NCBI RefSeq assembly: GCF_900129505.1
Contig: NZ_LT670818.1
Span: 7,659,001 to 7,723,000 of the forward strand
DNA from: Bradyrhizobium erythrophlei
GTDB lineage: Bacteria; Pseudomonadota; Alphaproteobacteria; Rhizobiales; Xanthobacteraceae
Length of the DNA: 64,000 nt
Direction of reading: 5' to 3'
A program made the position numbers and the translations under genes. Positions 32,525 to 41,589 of the stretch are shown piece by piece. The notes below the pieces were generated by a model, which worked only from the letters and a program-made list of their open reading frames with translations, searched no databases and was not told the origin of the DNA. The number at the start of each line of letters is the position of its first letter. Positions within the stretch are counted from its first letter, which is position 1.

Positions 32525-34882
32525 GTGGCAAAAGATCGCGACACTGGCTTTCCGGCCCGGGACGCCATCGTCGCCTTCATCCGCGCGCAGCCGGGCGAAG
32601 TCGGAACCCGAGAGATCGCGCGCGAGTTCGGCCTGAAGAACGCTGACCGCGCCGAGCTGAAACGGATCCTGCGCGAGCTTGCCGACGAAGGCGCGGTTGA
32701 GAAGCGCGGCAAGAAGATCCGCGAACCCGCCGTCCTGCCGGCAACGGTCATGGCCGACGTCACCGGCCGCGATGCCGACGGCGAGCTGGTCGCCACTCCC
32801 GCCGAATGGGATGAGGTCGAAAGCGGCGAACCGCCGAAAATCCGCATCCTTATCCCCAGACGCGCCCAGCCCGGGACTACGCCGGGCGTCGGCGACCGCG
32901 CGCTGCTGCGGATCGAAAAGCTCGAAGAGCGCGACCGCGACGGGACGGTCTATCGCGGCCGCGTCATCAAGGTCATCGATCACGCCAAGACCCGCGTACT
33001 CGGCATTTTCCGCAAGCTGCCGGACGGCGGCGGAAGGCTGATCCCGGTCGACAAGAAGCAGGCTAGCCGCGAACTGAACATCGCCAAGACCGACACCGGC
33101 GGCGCCGAGGATGGCGATCTCGTCAGCGTCGACCTGGTACGCTCGCGCGGTTTTGGCCTTGCCTCCGGCAAGGTCAAGGAGCGGCTCGGCTCCTTGGCGA
33201 GCGAAAAGGCGGTCAGCCTGATCGCGATTGCCGCCCACGAGATTCCACAGGCCTTCTCTCCCGCGGCGGTGCGCGAGGCCGAGGAGGCGAAACCGGCGAC
33301 GTTGAAGGGCCGCGAAGACTGGCGCGAGGTCCCGCTGGTCACCATCGATCCGCCCGACGCCAAGGATCACGACGACGCGGTGCACGCCCTGCCGGATCCG
33401 GATCCGAACAACAAGGGCGGCTTTATCGTCAACGTCGCGATTGCCGACGTCGGCTTCTATGTGCGCCCGGGCTCCGCGCTCGACCGCGACGCGCTGACGC
33501 GCGGCAATTCGGTGTATTTCCCCGACCGCGTGGTGCCGATGCTGCCCGAGCGTATCTCCAACGATCTCTGCTCGCTGGTGCCGGGCGAGCCGCGCGGCGC
33601 GCTGGCGGTGCGGATGGTGATCGCGGGTGACGGCCGCAAGCGCTCGCACAGTTTCCACCGCATCCTGATGCGCTCGGCCGCCAAGCTGAATTACGCGCAG
33701 GCGCAGGCCGCGATCGACGGCCGGCCGGATGATACGACGGGACCCCTGCTCGCTCCCGTCCTCAAGCCGCTCTACGACGCCTATGCGGTGGTCAAGCGCG
33801 CGCGCGACGAGCGCGATCCGCTCGACCTCGACATCCCCGAACGCAAGATCCTGCTGAAGCCCGACGGCACGGTGGATCGCGTCATCGTTCCGGAGCGGCT
33901 CGACGCGCATAAGCTGATCGAGGAATTCATGATCCTGGCCAACGTCGCGGCGGCCGAGATGCTTGAAAAGAAGTCGCTGCCGCTTATCTATCGTGTGCAC
34001 GATGAACCGACGCTCGAGAAGGTTCACGCCTTGCAGGAATTCCTGAAAACCCTCGATCTGCCGTTCGCGAAAAGCGGCGCGTTGCGCCCCTCTTTGTTCA
34101 ATCGCGTGCTGGCGCAGGTCCGGGGGCGCGATTCCGAGCCGCTGGTGAACGAAGTGGTATTGCGCTCGCAAGCCCAGGCCGAATACGCCGCCGAGAATTA
34201 CGGCCATTTCGGCCTGAACCTGCGGCGTTACGCCCATTTCACGTCGCCCATCAGGCGATACGCGGACCTGATCGTGCACCGCGCGCTGATCCGTGGCCTG
34301 GGCCTCGGCGAAGGCGCGCTGCCGGAGACCGAGACGGTGGAAACGCTGACCGAGGTCGCCGCCCAGATTTCGCTGACCGAACGCCGCGCCATGAAGGCCG
34401 AACGCGAAACCGCCGACCGCCTGATCGCACATTTCCTCGCCGACCGCATCGGGGCGACCTTTCAGGGCCGCATCTCCGGCGTTACCCGCGCCGGCCTGTT
34501 CGTCAAACTCAGCGATACCGGCGCCGACGGCCTGATCCCCATCCGCACGCTGGGGACCGAGTATTTCAACTATGACGAGACCCGCCATGCGCTGATCGGC
34601 TCGCGCAGCGGTGCCATGCACCGGCTGGGTGACGTGGTCGACGTTCGTCTGGTAGAAGCAGCCCCGGTCGCCGGCGCGCTGCGGTTCGAATTGCTGTCGG
34701 AAGGCAATGTCGTCCCGCGCGGTCGCAAGCGCCCCGAAGATTCCACGCCGCGTGCCAAGGCGCATCCGGGCCGAAGTCCGCGCAAGAAAGATCGCAAGCC
34801 GGACAAAGCTAAATCAGGCAACACCAAGCCTGGCAATGCAAAGTCAGGCAAATCGAGGAAAGGCAAGTCATGGCAAACGTGA
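32525..34882 (+). CDS. rnr: Ribonuclease R
   Basis: A 785-residue 3'-5' exoribonuclease that degrades structured RNA. It starts at a GTG one base after topA. N-terminal helix-turn-helix (10-70), cold-shock regions, RNB catalytic domain with the Asp cluster IDPPDAKDHDDAVH near 275 and RYAHFTSPIRRYADLIVHR near 580, S1 domain (about 635-715) and a Lys-rich tail. The last 13 bases overlap the DUF983 gene, so the three genes are an operon. Confidence 0.97.
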   Translation: MAKDRDTGFPARDAIVAFIRAQPGEVGTREIAREFGLKNADRAELKRILRELADEGAVEKRGKKIREPAVLPATVMADVTGRDADGELVATPAEWDEVESGEPPKIRILIPRRAQPGTTPGVGDRALLRIEKLEERDRDGTVYRGRVIKVIDHAKTRVLGIFRKLPDGGGRLIPVDKKQASRELNIAKTDTGGAEDGDLVSVDLVRSRGFGLASGKVKERLGSLASEKAVSLIAIAAHEIPQAFSPAAVREAEEAKPATLKGREDWREVPLVTIDPPDAKDHDDAVHALPDPDPNNKGGFIVNVAIADVGFYVRPGSALDRDALTRGNSVYFPDRVVPMLPERISNDLCSLVPGEPRGALAVRMVIAGDGRKRSHSFHRILMRSAAKLNYAQAQAAIDGRPDDTTGPLLAPVLKPLYDAYAVVKRARDERDPLDLDIPERKILLKPDGTVDRVIVPERLDAHKLIEEFMILANVAAAEMLEKKSLPLIYRVHDEPTLEKVHALQEFLKTLDLPFAKSGALRPSLFNRVLAQVRGRDSEPLVNEVVLRSQAQAEYAAENYGHFGLNLRRYAHFTSPIRRYADLIVHRALIRGLGLGEGALPETETVETLTEVAAQISLTERRAMKAERETADRLIAHFLADRIGATFQGRISGVTRAGLFVKLSDTGADGLIPIRTLGTEYFNYDETRHALIGSRSGAMHRLGDVVDVRLVEAAPVAGALRFELLSEGNVVPRGRKRPEDSTPRAKAHPGRSPRKKDRKPDKAKSGNTKPGNAKSGKSRKGKSWQT

Positions 34883-35298
34883 GCGGCCATCCCATCGTCT
34901 GGAGCCGGGAAACCGGCGCGCTCGAAAAGCGTGACGTCTGGACCGCGCTGAAGCGCGGCTTTCGCGGCCGCTGCCCTCGCTGCGGCGAAGGCAAACTTTT
35001 TCGTGCGTTTTTGAAAGTGGACGACCACTGCTCGGTTTGCCAGCTGGATTTCACCCCGCACCGCGCCGACGATCTTCCGGCCTATCTCGTGATCGTCATC
35101 GTCGGTCACATCGTGGTGCCGACGATCCTGTGGATCGAGACCGACTATTCACCTTCAATCGCGCTGCAGCTCTCGATCTATCTGCCGCTCACCCTGATCT
35201 TGTCATTGGCCTTGCTGCAACCGGTGAAAGGCGCCGTGGTTGCGATCCAGTGGGCCTTGCGCATGCATGGATTTGACGAACAAAATCCGACAGAATAG
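34870..35298 (+). CDS. DUF983 membrane protein
   Basis: A 142-residue protein with a zinc-ribbon-like N-terminus (GRCPRCGEGKLFRAFLKVDD, then CSVCQLDF), followed by two membrane helices (about 75-97 and 103-125). This is the DUF983 layout, function unknown. It overlaps rnr by 13 bases. Confidence 0.92.
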   Translation: MANVSGHPIVWSRETGALEKRDVWTALKRGFRGRCPRCGEGKLFRAFLKVDDHCSVCQLDFTPHRADDLPAYLVIVIVGHIVVPTILWIETDYSPSIALQLSIYLPLTLILSLALLQPVKGAVVAIQWALRMHGFDEQNPTE

Positions 35299-35353
35299 CC
35301 ACACGATCCAAACAACAAGAAACGACGAGAACGAAACGGGTGGTAGGAGCGAA

Positions 35354-36097
35354 ATGAGCGAGACGAAAAGCGAGACGGTCCGGGAAGAAAAAGAAGCCGA
35401 TCACCACCCCTATCGCCGCCCGGTCGACGCCGCCACCCTCATTCTGGTCGATCGCACCGTCGCTACACCGAAGGTTCTGGTGGGCAAGCGCCACGACAAG
35501 GTGGTGTTCATGCCCGGCAAATTCGTCTTTCCCGGCGGCCGGGTCGACAAGACCGACAACCGCGTTCCGGTCGCAGCGCCGGTTCCGAAGGCGCTGGAAG
35601 AAAACCTCCTGAAGGGCAGCCCGAAGATCAATGCCTCGCGCGCGCGTTCGCTGACGATCGCCGCCATCCGCGAGGCCTGCGAGGAAACCGGTCTTTGCCT
35701 GGGGCGCAAGAGCAATGGTGCTGCGCCGACGCTGGAAGGCCCCTGGAAGCCGTTTACCGAGGCTGGCCTCTTGCCCGATCCCTCCGGACTGTTTCTGATT
35801 GCGCGCGCGATCACCCCGCCCGGCCGCGTCCGCCGTTTCGATACCCGCTTCTTCACCGCGGATGCCTCCGCCATCGCCCATCACGTCGAGGGCGTGATCC
35901 ATGCCGATGCCGAACTGGTCGAGCTGGTCTGGGTCGAGCTCGGATCGAAGCCGCTCGCCGACCTGCATCCCATGACCAAAAATGTCCTCGGAGAACTCGA
36001 AAAACGTCTAGCCGCCGGCCCCCTCAGCCACGACGCGCCGGTGCCATTTTTCTATTTCTACGGCGGCAAGATGCAGAAGGACGTGCTGGGGGTGTAA
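35354..36097 (+). CDS. NUDIX hydrolase
   Basis: A 247-residue NUDIX-fold protein. The box is split by an insertion: FVFPGGRVDKTDNRVP supplies the Gly end and AAIREACEETGLCLG the REACEETG helix, about 45 residues later. Such long-insert forms are annotated as CoA or ADP-sugar pyrophosphatases, but the substrate is not evident. I place the start at 35354 (TAGGAGCGAA before ATG). Confidence 0.85.
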   Translation: MSETKSETVREEKEADHHPYRRPVDAATLILVDRTVATPKVLVGKRHDKVVFMPGKFVFPGGRVDKTDNRVPVAAPVPKALEENLLKGSPKINASRARSLTIAAIREACEETGLCLGRKSNGAAPTLEGPWKPFTEAGLLPDPSGLFLIARAITPPGRVRRFDTRFFTADASAIAHHVEGVIHADAELVELVWVELGSKPLADLHPMTKNVLGELEKRLAAGPLSHDAPVPFFYFYGGKMQKDVLGV

Positions 36098-36105
36098 CTC
36101 CAGAA

Positions 36106-36170
36106 CGTCATTCCGGGGCGATGCGAAGCATCGGTAGGGCGGATTGGAGCCGAAGGCGTAATCCGCCCTC
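36106..36170. repeat. Composite of two truncated intergenic repeats
   Basis: CGTCATTCCGGGGCGATGCG at 36106 is the left arm of the same family as 23667, but it stops after GCATCGG and joins a second palindrome, AGGGCGGATT (36136-36145)/AATCCGCCCT (36160-36169). The junction marks a rearrangement at the edge of the low-GC patch. Confidence 0.7.
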
Positions 36171-36698
36171 TTGGAGACTAAGACGCCGGGTCACGACCCG
36201 AGCTACGAGCTCCTTGAGAATCGAGAGCAAGGCGCGACACTGAACCGCCAGACCGATAGAGGACCATACCGCAGGCTGCGTAAGGCCGCAGCTGTCGCCT
36301 TCTAGCAAAGCAATGCACTTACTCCGAGCCACAGCTTGCGGCGGATATTTGCGATCACCAAAAGGTAATTCGATCATAAATTCCTTCTCCGTCTTGTTTA
36401 ACCGATAGGAGTAGGTTCTTCGCGAAGCGTCGTCGTCGCCCTCGGACCTATAAAGCGATTTTCCAAGCTCCGGCGAGCCAATCAATCTGTAGCTGGTAAG
36501 CCTATGATCGTCGCAGAATTCGTCTCGCGTGTAATTTGCCCGTCGAGCAAAATCGCGATCTTGCAAAAGATCGCAAATAACCATGTCGATAGCTACGTTA
36601 AGCGCCGAAAGGCAAATGGCGTTAAAAGTGCTTCTCTTTCGATTTGAATTGGACGGTACGGAAGCATTGGAAGCATCGCTACGATGCGATCGTCGCAA
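36108..36698 (-). pseudogene. Downstream half of an unknown gene, probably frameshifted
   Basis: This frame overlaps the end of the 37150 gene by 106 bases. After the overlap it reads as protein: NVAIDMVICDLLQDRDFARR, then DEFCDDHRLTSYRLIGSPEL and KTEKEFMIELPFGDRKYPPQ, before running into the repeat. A -1/+1 shift around 36600-36615 would join it to the upstream membrane part. The final codons cross the repeat and are probably not native. No family recognised. Confidence 0.4.
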
Positions 36699-37150
36699 GT
36701 CGTAGCCTCGACGAGTTCTCCAGCCGTTTGGCTTTTTGCAAGCCGCTTCAGGAGTGACCAGCGGCCAGGGAACTCAAAGTACGTTGTACCCTCTACTGAT
36801 CGATATTTCAGCCTGAGCTGATCAGATGCGATATGGTAAGTCGCATTGAAAAAATTGATTGGTACTATCGCAATCAACGGCAGAAGAGCCGGAACGGCCC
36901 ACAAACGATATCTCGTCCATGTGACCAAAAATGTCAGTGCAAGCCAGCCGATGGCGATAGAAAACGTAAGAGAACCCGGTTCAAGATATTCTAGAAGTAG
37001 CCAAGAGATGCCGGCTACGACATATTTTGTCAGGGCCGATATTGAAAAGATGAATTGTTTGGCGTCGCCGCGCACGGACACGACTAATTGCTCGCCAGCA
37101 CTCTTCGAGTTTTCAACTATCCCTTGGAAAAGTCGGTTGCGTCTATTCAA
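36593..37150 (-). CDS. Unknown membrane protein, upstream half of a possible frameshifted gene
   Basis: 185 residues from a TTG start whose TTGA overlaps the stop of the 63-residue ORF. Three hydrophobic helices (about 33-56, 61-79 and 83-101: AGISWLLLEYLEP, AIGWLALTFLVTW, VPALLPLIAIVPI) precede a soluble domain (YRSVEGTTYFEFPGRWSLLK). Base composition is clearly more AT-rich than in neighbouring core genes. It could be an effector or immunity-like membrane protein, but I have no evidence for any function. Confidence 0.6.
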   Translation of the reverse strand: MNRRNRLFQGIVENSKSAGEQLVVSVRGDAKQFIFSISALTKYVVAGISWLLLEYLEPGSLTFSIAIGWLALTFLVTWTRYRLWAVPALLPLIAIVPINFFNATYHIASDQLRLKYRSVEGTTYFEFPGRWSLLKRLAKSQTAGELVEATTCDDRIVAMLPMLPYRPIQIEREALLTPFAFRRLT

Positions 37151-37338
37151 TAACCACCAGCTAGTTTAGGCCGTGAACGCCTTTTTGCCGGATCAACCGG
37201 CACGTTTGCGTGATGCAGTTCGCGAGTGAGAAGTGTTTTCCACTGACCTCCAGCGTTAAAGCTAGCCGCAATGACGAGTTTGAAGAACACGATCACTGCG
37301 GCAACGCTGTATAGTCCGATTGTGTGCGAGAAGCGCAT
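37147..37338 (-). CDS. Small membrane-associated protein (63 aa)
   Basis: MRFSHTIGLYSVAAVIVFFK starts a single membrane helix, then a soluble basic tail ending RRSRPKLAGGY. Its stop overlaps the next TTG start by four bases, and the upstream 70-residue ORF ends 13 bases before it. The tight spacing makes a three-gene unit. No family recognised. Confidence 0.5.
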   Translation of the reverse strand: MRFSHTIGLYSVAAVIVFFKLVIAASFNAGGQWKTLLTRELHHANVPVDPAKRRSRPKLAGGY

Positions 37339-37351
37339 ACGGGCTAGGCAA

Positions 37352-37564
37352 TTACCAACCTTTGGCTCGCATTTCGTCTGCTATTGCCCGGTACGGCGCT
37401 ATTTTTCGATCAAGAATTTCAATGTTACCAGGAGTCAGCCACGGGTGTGCCCTAAACTTGGCAAAGGCCGCAATGTCAGCCTTGACATGCTCAAGATCCC
37501 CCTTCGATCCCCGGTGGCGCCAACCTATCAGGATTTGAGCGTCCGTTCTGCCGGCCAGATGCAT
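37352..37564 (-). CDS. Unknown 70-residue soluble protein
   Basis: Reads as a compact charged protein: HRGSKGDLEHVKADIAAFAK, HPWLTPGNIEILDRKIAPYR and AIADEMRAKGW. In-frame stops lie a few codons above the ATG, so it is either a true small gene or the tail of something broken earlier. No clear ribosome-binding site. First gene of the low-GC unit. Confidence 0.45.
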   Translation of the reverse strand: MHLAGRTDAQILIGWRHRGSKGDLEHVKADIAAFAKFRAHPWLTPGNIEILDRKIAPYRAIADEMRAKGW

Positions 37565-37686
37565 CTTTTTTGCGGGAAAGCCCCCTTGACGCCCGCAACC
37601 ATCCGTATACTACCCGCGCCCGCACTCGACTGGCGAGCGCCCGGCGGTGCCTAATGGAGAACTGACAAGTGAAGCTGAGCAAAGGT

Positions 37687-37800
37687 CAGGTCCGTCGGGC
37701 GGATCGCGATCCGCCGTTCCGGACTAAGCGCGCGCCGAAGACGTAGTCCGCGCCTCCCGGGAAAGCAAAAGACGGCAGATCGCGATCCGCGCTACGCCCC
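37687..37800. repeat. Palindromic repeat fragments
   Basis: GGCGGATCGCGATCCGCC is a perfect palindrome, and a second AGATCGCGATCCGCGCTACG follows about 80 bases on. The unit resembles the GTAGGGCGGATT family and contains no gene. Confidence 0.5.
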
Positions 37801-37899
37801 CGCTTCGTCTCGCGAGCAAGCGAAATCTCGCGCCCTCGCCGCGACAAATCAACCCGCCGGGCAAATCACTAAAAGCCGGTCAAGCCCGCTTGCGAAAAA

Positions 37900-38385
37900 C
37901 ATTCTGCTTTTCCGAAATTGCAAATCACTCTACCTACGACACCGTCTCATCCGATGAGAGGGGCGGCTCGCGATCGTCACGAACGTGCGGTGGGATGCGG
38001 TGGACGCGATGGCGGCGAAAGACGAGTGCTGCTCGTTGCGGACGGCGAAGGCGTGTGGTCCTGACACCCCGACGCTGGTGTCAAGTTCGCGGGAAGCAAA
38101 ACTTTGCGCGGATGACGGTGGCTAAAAAGCCCGGACACCGGGAAGAGCGCGCTACAAGCCGGTCAACCACCGCGCAGGGAAGGCCGGATTGCCTCCGCTG
38201 AACCTGTGTGCTCGTGTGCATTTTTACCCAATAACAGGGCACACGGGACCGCGGGTGCAGCGCGCACCCGGCCTTCCCTGCGCCCTCTTTCTTTTCCGAG
38301 GGCGGCCAACCGACGCAAAGCTCGGGCGCCTCGCGCCGCGAGATCGCGGACCTACATCCCTCCCCCATGGCATGCTTCGCCTGGC
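37900..38385. repeat. Long non-coding repeat of the bradyrhizobial type
   Basis: The stretch includes GTCTCATCCGATGAGAGGGG, CGTGTGGTCCTGACACC and GCAGGGAAGGCCGGATTGCC, with the outward GGCCTTCCCTGCGCCCTCTTT. From memory, near-identical DNA recurs between genes in Bradyrhizobium and Rhodopseudomonas and produces spurious ORFs with sequences such as EGAGKAGCALHPRSRVP; the minus-strand frame 38081-38518 here is one of these. I treat it as repeat, not gene. Confidence 0.6.
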
Positions 38386-38511
38386 TCGCAACAACGTGGA
38401 ATTTCCTTCGGATGCCGCTCAAATCGAAATATTCTTTTCGCCCGCGCAGGGTGCCATTGCGTTTTGACTTTCCTATCTTCAATTCAGCGGCATGACGAAC
38501 AAGGACAAGCC

Positions 38512-39837
38512 ATGGCAAAGCGTCAACTCAAGCTCGGTGCCTTCATGCGGCCGGTCAGCATTCATACCGGGGCGTGGCGCTATCCCGGCGCGTGGCCGGA
38601 CGCCAATTTCAATTTTTCGCATATCAAGCAGCTGATCCAGAAGCTGGAAGCCGGAAAATTCGACGCCTTCTTCATGGCCGACCATCTGGCCGTGCTGAAC
38701 ATGCCCGTCAACGCGCTCAAGCGCAGCCACACCGTGACCTCATTCGAGCCGTTTACGCTGTTGTCGGCGCTGTCGGCCGTGACCGGGCATATCGGACTGA
38801 TCGCGACCGGTTCGACCACCTTCGACGAGCCCTACCATGTCGCGCGCCGCTTTGCCTCGCTCGATCACATCTCGGGCGGTCGCGCGGGGTGGAATATCGT
38901 CACCACCTCCAACCCCGACGCGGCGCTGAATTTTGGACTCGATGACCACATGGAGCACGCCGAGCGCTACAGGCGCGCACGCGAATTCTATGACGTGGTC
39001 ACGGGCTTGTGGGATTCCTTCGCCGACGACGCGTTTGTCCGGGACGTCGAAGCGGGCCTCTATTTTGACCCGGCCAAAATGCATGTCCTCAACCACAAGG
39101 GAGAATACCTTTCGGTGCGCGGCCCGCTCAACATCGCCCGTCCCGTGCAGGGCTGGCCGGTGATTGTGCAGGCCGGCGCGTCCGAAGACGGCAAGCAGCT
39201 CGCGGCCGAAACGGCGGAGGCCGTGTTCACCGGCGGCAGCAGCCTCGCCGACGGGCAAAAGCTCTATGCCGACATCAAGAGCCGCATGGAAAAGCTCGGC
39301 CGCGATCGCGACGACCTGAAGATCCTGCCCGGCGCCTTCGTCGTGGTCGGCGACAGCGTCGAGGAAGCACGCGAAAAGCGCGCGTTGCTCGACAGCAAGG
39401 TGCATTACGACAGCGCCATTGCGTCGCTTTCGGTGATCCTGGGTACCGACGCCTCCGGCTTCGATCCCGACGGGCAGTTGCCGCCGATCCCGGAAACCAA
39501 CGCCTCCAAGAGCGGCCGGCAGCGGCTGGTCGACGTCGCCGCCCGCGACAAGCTCACGGTCCGCCAGCTGGCTCAGCGCGTCGGCGGCTATGGCGGGCTG
39601 TCGTTCGTCGGCACGCCGGCCGTGATCGCCGATCAGATGGAGGAGTGGCTGACCAGCTTCGGCTCCGATGGTTTCAATATCATGTTCCCGTTCCTGCCCG
39701 CCGGCCTCGACGATTTCGTCGACAAGGTGGTTCCGGAACTGCAACGGCGCGAGATCTTCCGGAAGCAGTATGAGGGCAAGACGTTGCGGGAGAATCTCGG
39801 CCTGCCGAGGCCGAAAAACCGCTTCTTTGAGGGTTAA
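38512..39837 (+). CDS. FMN-dependent monooxygenase, NtaA/SnaA/DszA family
   Basis: A 441-residue luciferase-like flavin monooxygenase. The start at 38512 follows AAGGACAAGCC. Motifs: KLGAFMRPVSIHTGAWRYPG, FMADHLAVLN, TGSTTFDEPYHVARRFASLD, SGGRAGWNIVTT and VQAGASEDGKQLAAETAEAVF. Members use reduced FMN from a partner reductase to oxidise nitrilotriacetate, EDTA, sulfur or nitrogen compounds. No reductase gene is adjacent, so the substrate is open. Confidence 0.92.
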   Translation: MAKRQLKLGAFMRPVSIHTGAWRYPGAWPDANFNFSHIKQLIQKLEAGKFDAFFMADHLAVLNMPVNALKRSHTVTSFEPFTLLSALSAVTGHIGLIATGSTTFDEPYHVARRFASLDHISGGRAGWNIVTTSNPDAALNFGLDDHMEHAERYRRAREFYDVVTGLWDSFADDAFVRDVEAGLYFDPAKMHVLNHKGEYLSVRGPLNIARPVQGWPVIVQAGASEDGKQLAAETAEAVFTGGSSLADGQKLYADIKSRMEKLGRDRDDLKILPGAFVVVGDSVEEAREKRALLDSKVHYDSAIASLSVILGTDASGFDPDGQLPPIPETNASKSGRQRLVDVAARDKLTVRQLAQRVGGYGGLSFVGTPAVIADQMEEWLTSFGSDGFNIMFPFLPAGLDDFVDKVVPELQRREIFRKQYEGKTLRENLGLPRPKNRFFEG

Positions 39838-39873
39838 ATATCGGGATTCGGGCGTGTTTGGACCGGCCAAACC

Positions 39874-39901
39874 TTGACTTTGGGCGGTTAGAAGCTAGGT
39901 T
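39874..39901 (+). promoter_or_regulatory. Likely sigma-70-type promoter of rpmG
   Basis: TTGACT at 39874-39879, a 16-base spacer, and TAGGTT at 39896-39901, 60 bases before the rpmG start. The fit to the housekeeping consensus is good but not tested. Confidence 0.5.
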
Positions 39902-39961
39902 GCGCGCAAATGCGGGCCGATTGGCCGGCTCCCAATTCCCCAGATATTTGAGGTCCTGAAC

Positions 39962-40129
39962 ATGGCCAAAGCGGTCACCATCAAGGTCAAGCTCGTTTCC
40001 TCGGCGGACACCGGCTTCTATTACGTCGCCAAGAAGAATTCGCGCACCATGACCGACAAGCTGGTCAAGAAGAAATACGACCCGGTCGCGCGCAAGCACG
40101 TCGAATTCCGCGAGTCGAAGATCAAGTAA
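39962..40129 (+). CDS. rpmG: 50S ribosomal protein L33
   Basis: 55 residues, [20 protein letters not shown] to [11 protein letters not shown], the alphaproteobacterial form without the zinc Cys pairs. GAGGT lies before the ATG and a strong terminator follows the stop. Too short for a 60-codon cut-off. Confidence 0.96.
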   Translation: MAKAVTIKVKLVSSADTGFYYVAKKNSRTMTDKLVKKKYDPVARKHVEFRESKIK

Positions 40130-40153
40130 AACGCGGGACACTGCTGACTTCGA

Positions 40154-40177
40154 CGGGGCCTTCGTGGCCCCGTTTTT
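40154..40177 (+). terminator. Rho-independent terminator of rpmG
   Basis: CGGGGCC/GGCCCCG stem with a TTCGT loop, followed by TTTTT. Confidence 0.92.
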
Positions 40178-40207
40178 ATTTTGGCAAGTCAATTTTGCGG
40201 CGCGTGG

Positions 40208-41440
40208 CTAAGCCGTCGCCGCCAAAGGCGGTCGCGTCGGCCGAATCAGCGCGAACGCCACCTGAACGATGCCCGCCGCCAGTCCCACCGCGACGCCGAT
40301 CCGCCACGCCAGCGTGTAGGAGCCGAGCTGGTCGTAGATCAGCCCTCCTCCATAGGCGCCGAGGAAACTGCCGAGCTGGTGACTCATGAACGCGAGCCCC
40401 TGGATCATCGCCTGCCATTGCAGGCCGAACATCTCGGCGACCGCGCCCGCCACCAGCGGCCCTACGCCGAGCCACAGGAATCCCATCATCGCGCCGAACA
40501 CAAGTGTCGTCGCCTCCGACGGTGGCAGCATGAAATACCAGGCCAGCACCAGCGAGCGCGCAATGTAGATCGCCCCCAGCAGTGCCAACTTGTTCCAGCG
40601 CTCGCCGGCCCAGCCGAAGAACAGGCTTCCCAGCACGTTGAAGCCGCCGATCACGCCGAGCGTCTCCGCGCTCAGCATCGGGTCCATGCCGCAGATCGCG
40701 AGATATGACGGCAGATGCGTGGTGATGAAGACGAGCTGCATGCCGCAGACGAAATAGGCTGACGTCATCACCACGAAGGACGCGTTGCCGAACGCGACTT
40801 TTGTGGCGACGGCTGCCGAGGTATCGGCGATCTGGTCGGGCGTCCGCGGCGGCAGCGGAATCCTGTCCACCCGGCCCGCGAACCAGGCCGCCGGAAGCAG
40901 CGCCAGCGACAGGATGACAAATCCAACGAGGCCGGTGCGCCAGCCAAAACCCTCATTCAGGATCTGTCCGAGCGGCGCCGACAATAGCGCACCCAGCGAT
41001 CCCGCGCCCGAGACCATGCCGAGCACCGTGCTGCGCACGCTGGCCGGCACCGCGCGCGCCGCCACCGACATCGCGATCGCAGCAGCCGTGCACGCCAGCG
41101 ACATCCCGATCAGCACGCCGGCGCCGAGCATGACGCTGACGAACCCCTGCGCGCCTGCCATCAGCGTAAGCCCGGCGATATAAAGCAGCGCTCCCGCGAT
41201 CATGATGGCACGAAAGCCGAAGCGCACCGTGAACGCGCCGGCCAATGGCTGCAAAAATCCCCAGGCGAGGTTTTGTACCGCAATCGCCAGCGTAAAATCG
41301 GAAACCGAAATCCCGATGTCATGGGTCAGCGGCTGCAGGAAGATGCCAAGGCTCTGGCGCAGGCCCATGCTCAAGGAGAGCATCAGCGAGGCCCCGATCA
41401 GAATCGGAAGCGTGGGACGGAGCAGTTGCAACAGGGGCAT
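40208..41440 (-). CDS. MFS transporter, 12-helix type
   Basis: A 410-residue major facilitator. GLRQSLGIFLQPLTHDIGIS near the start and the internal repeat layout fit oxalate/formate-antiporter-like or CynX-like carriers. Start 41440 follows GGGAGAACAAG. Divergent from a TetR gene with two operators, so it is likely an inducible efflux pump whose substrate cannot be read from sequence. Confidence 0.9.
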   Translation of the reverse strand: MPLLQLLRPTLPILIGASLMLSLSMGLRQSLGIFLQPLTHDIGISVSDFTLAIAVQNLAWGFLQPLAGAFTVRFGFRAIMIAGALLYIAGLTLMAGAQGFVSVMLGAGVLIGMSLACTAAAIAMSVAARAVPASVRSTVLGMVSGAGSLGALLSAPLGQILNEGFGWRTGLVGFVILSLALLPAAWFAGRVDRIPLPPRTPDQIADTSAAVATKVAFGNASFVVMTSAYFVCGMQLVFITTHLPSYLAICGMDPMLSAETLGVIGGFNVLGSLFFGWAGERWNKLALLGAIYIARSLVLAWYFMLPPSEATTLVFGAMMGFLWLGVGPLVAGAVAEMFGLQWQAMIQGLAFMSHQLGSFLGAYGGGLIYDQLGSYTLAWRIGVAVGLAAGIVQVAFALIRPTRPPLAATA

Positions 41441-41514
41441 TTTCTTGTTCTCCCTTGTGATCCCTGCGGTCACCGGTTTTGCAAACCGACGCCACGATCG
41501 TTGCGCCGGGCTTG

Positions 41515-41534
41515 ATTACACCGATCTGTGTAAT
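41515..41534. promoter_or_regulatory. TetR operator 1
   Basis: ATTACAC-CGATCT-GTGTAAT, perfect 7-bp arms. Its core ACACCGATCTGTGT (41518-41531) matches operator 2 at 12 of 14 bases. It lies 75 bases upstream of the MFS start. Confidence 0.7.
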
Positions 41535-41571
41535 TAAGGTGCACGCGGCTCGCGCTGTCAAGAGCCGGATA

Positions 41572-41585
41572 ACACAGGTCTGTGT
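41572..41585. promoter_or_regulatory. TetR operator 2
   Basis: ACACAG-GT-CTGTGT, a perfect 6-bp dyad four bases upstream of the TetR ATG at 41590, the expected place for autoregulation. Confidence 0.7.
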
Positions 41586-41589
41586 ACAG

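Noticed and set aside
32414..34765. 2.3-kb open frame antisense to rnr
   Set aside because: High GC leaves long antisense frames. The product is low-complexity Arg/Gly/Asp, has no ribosome-binding site, and rnr on the other strand is certain.
38081..38518. 145-codon minus-strand frame
   Set aside because: It lies in the long repeat and matches the type of spurious ORF made by that repeat.
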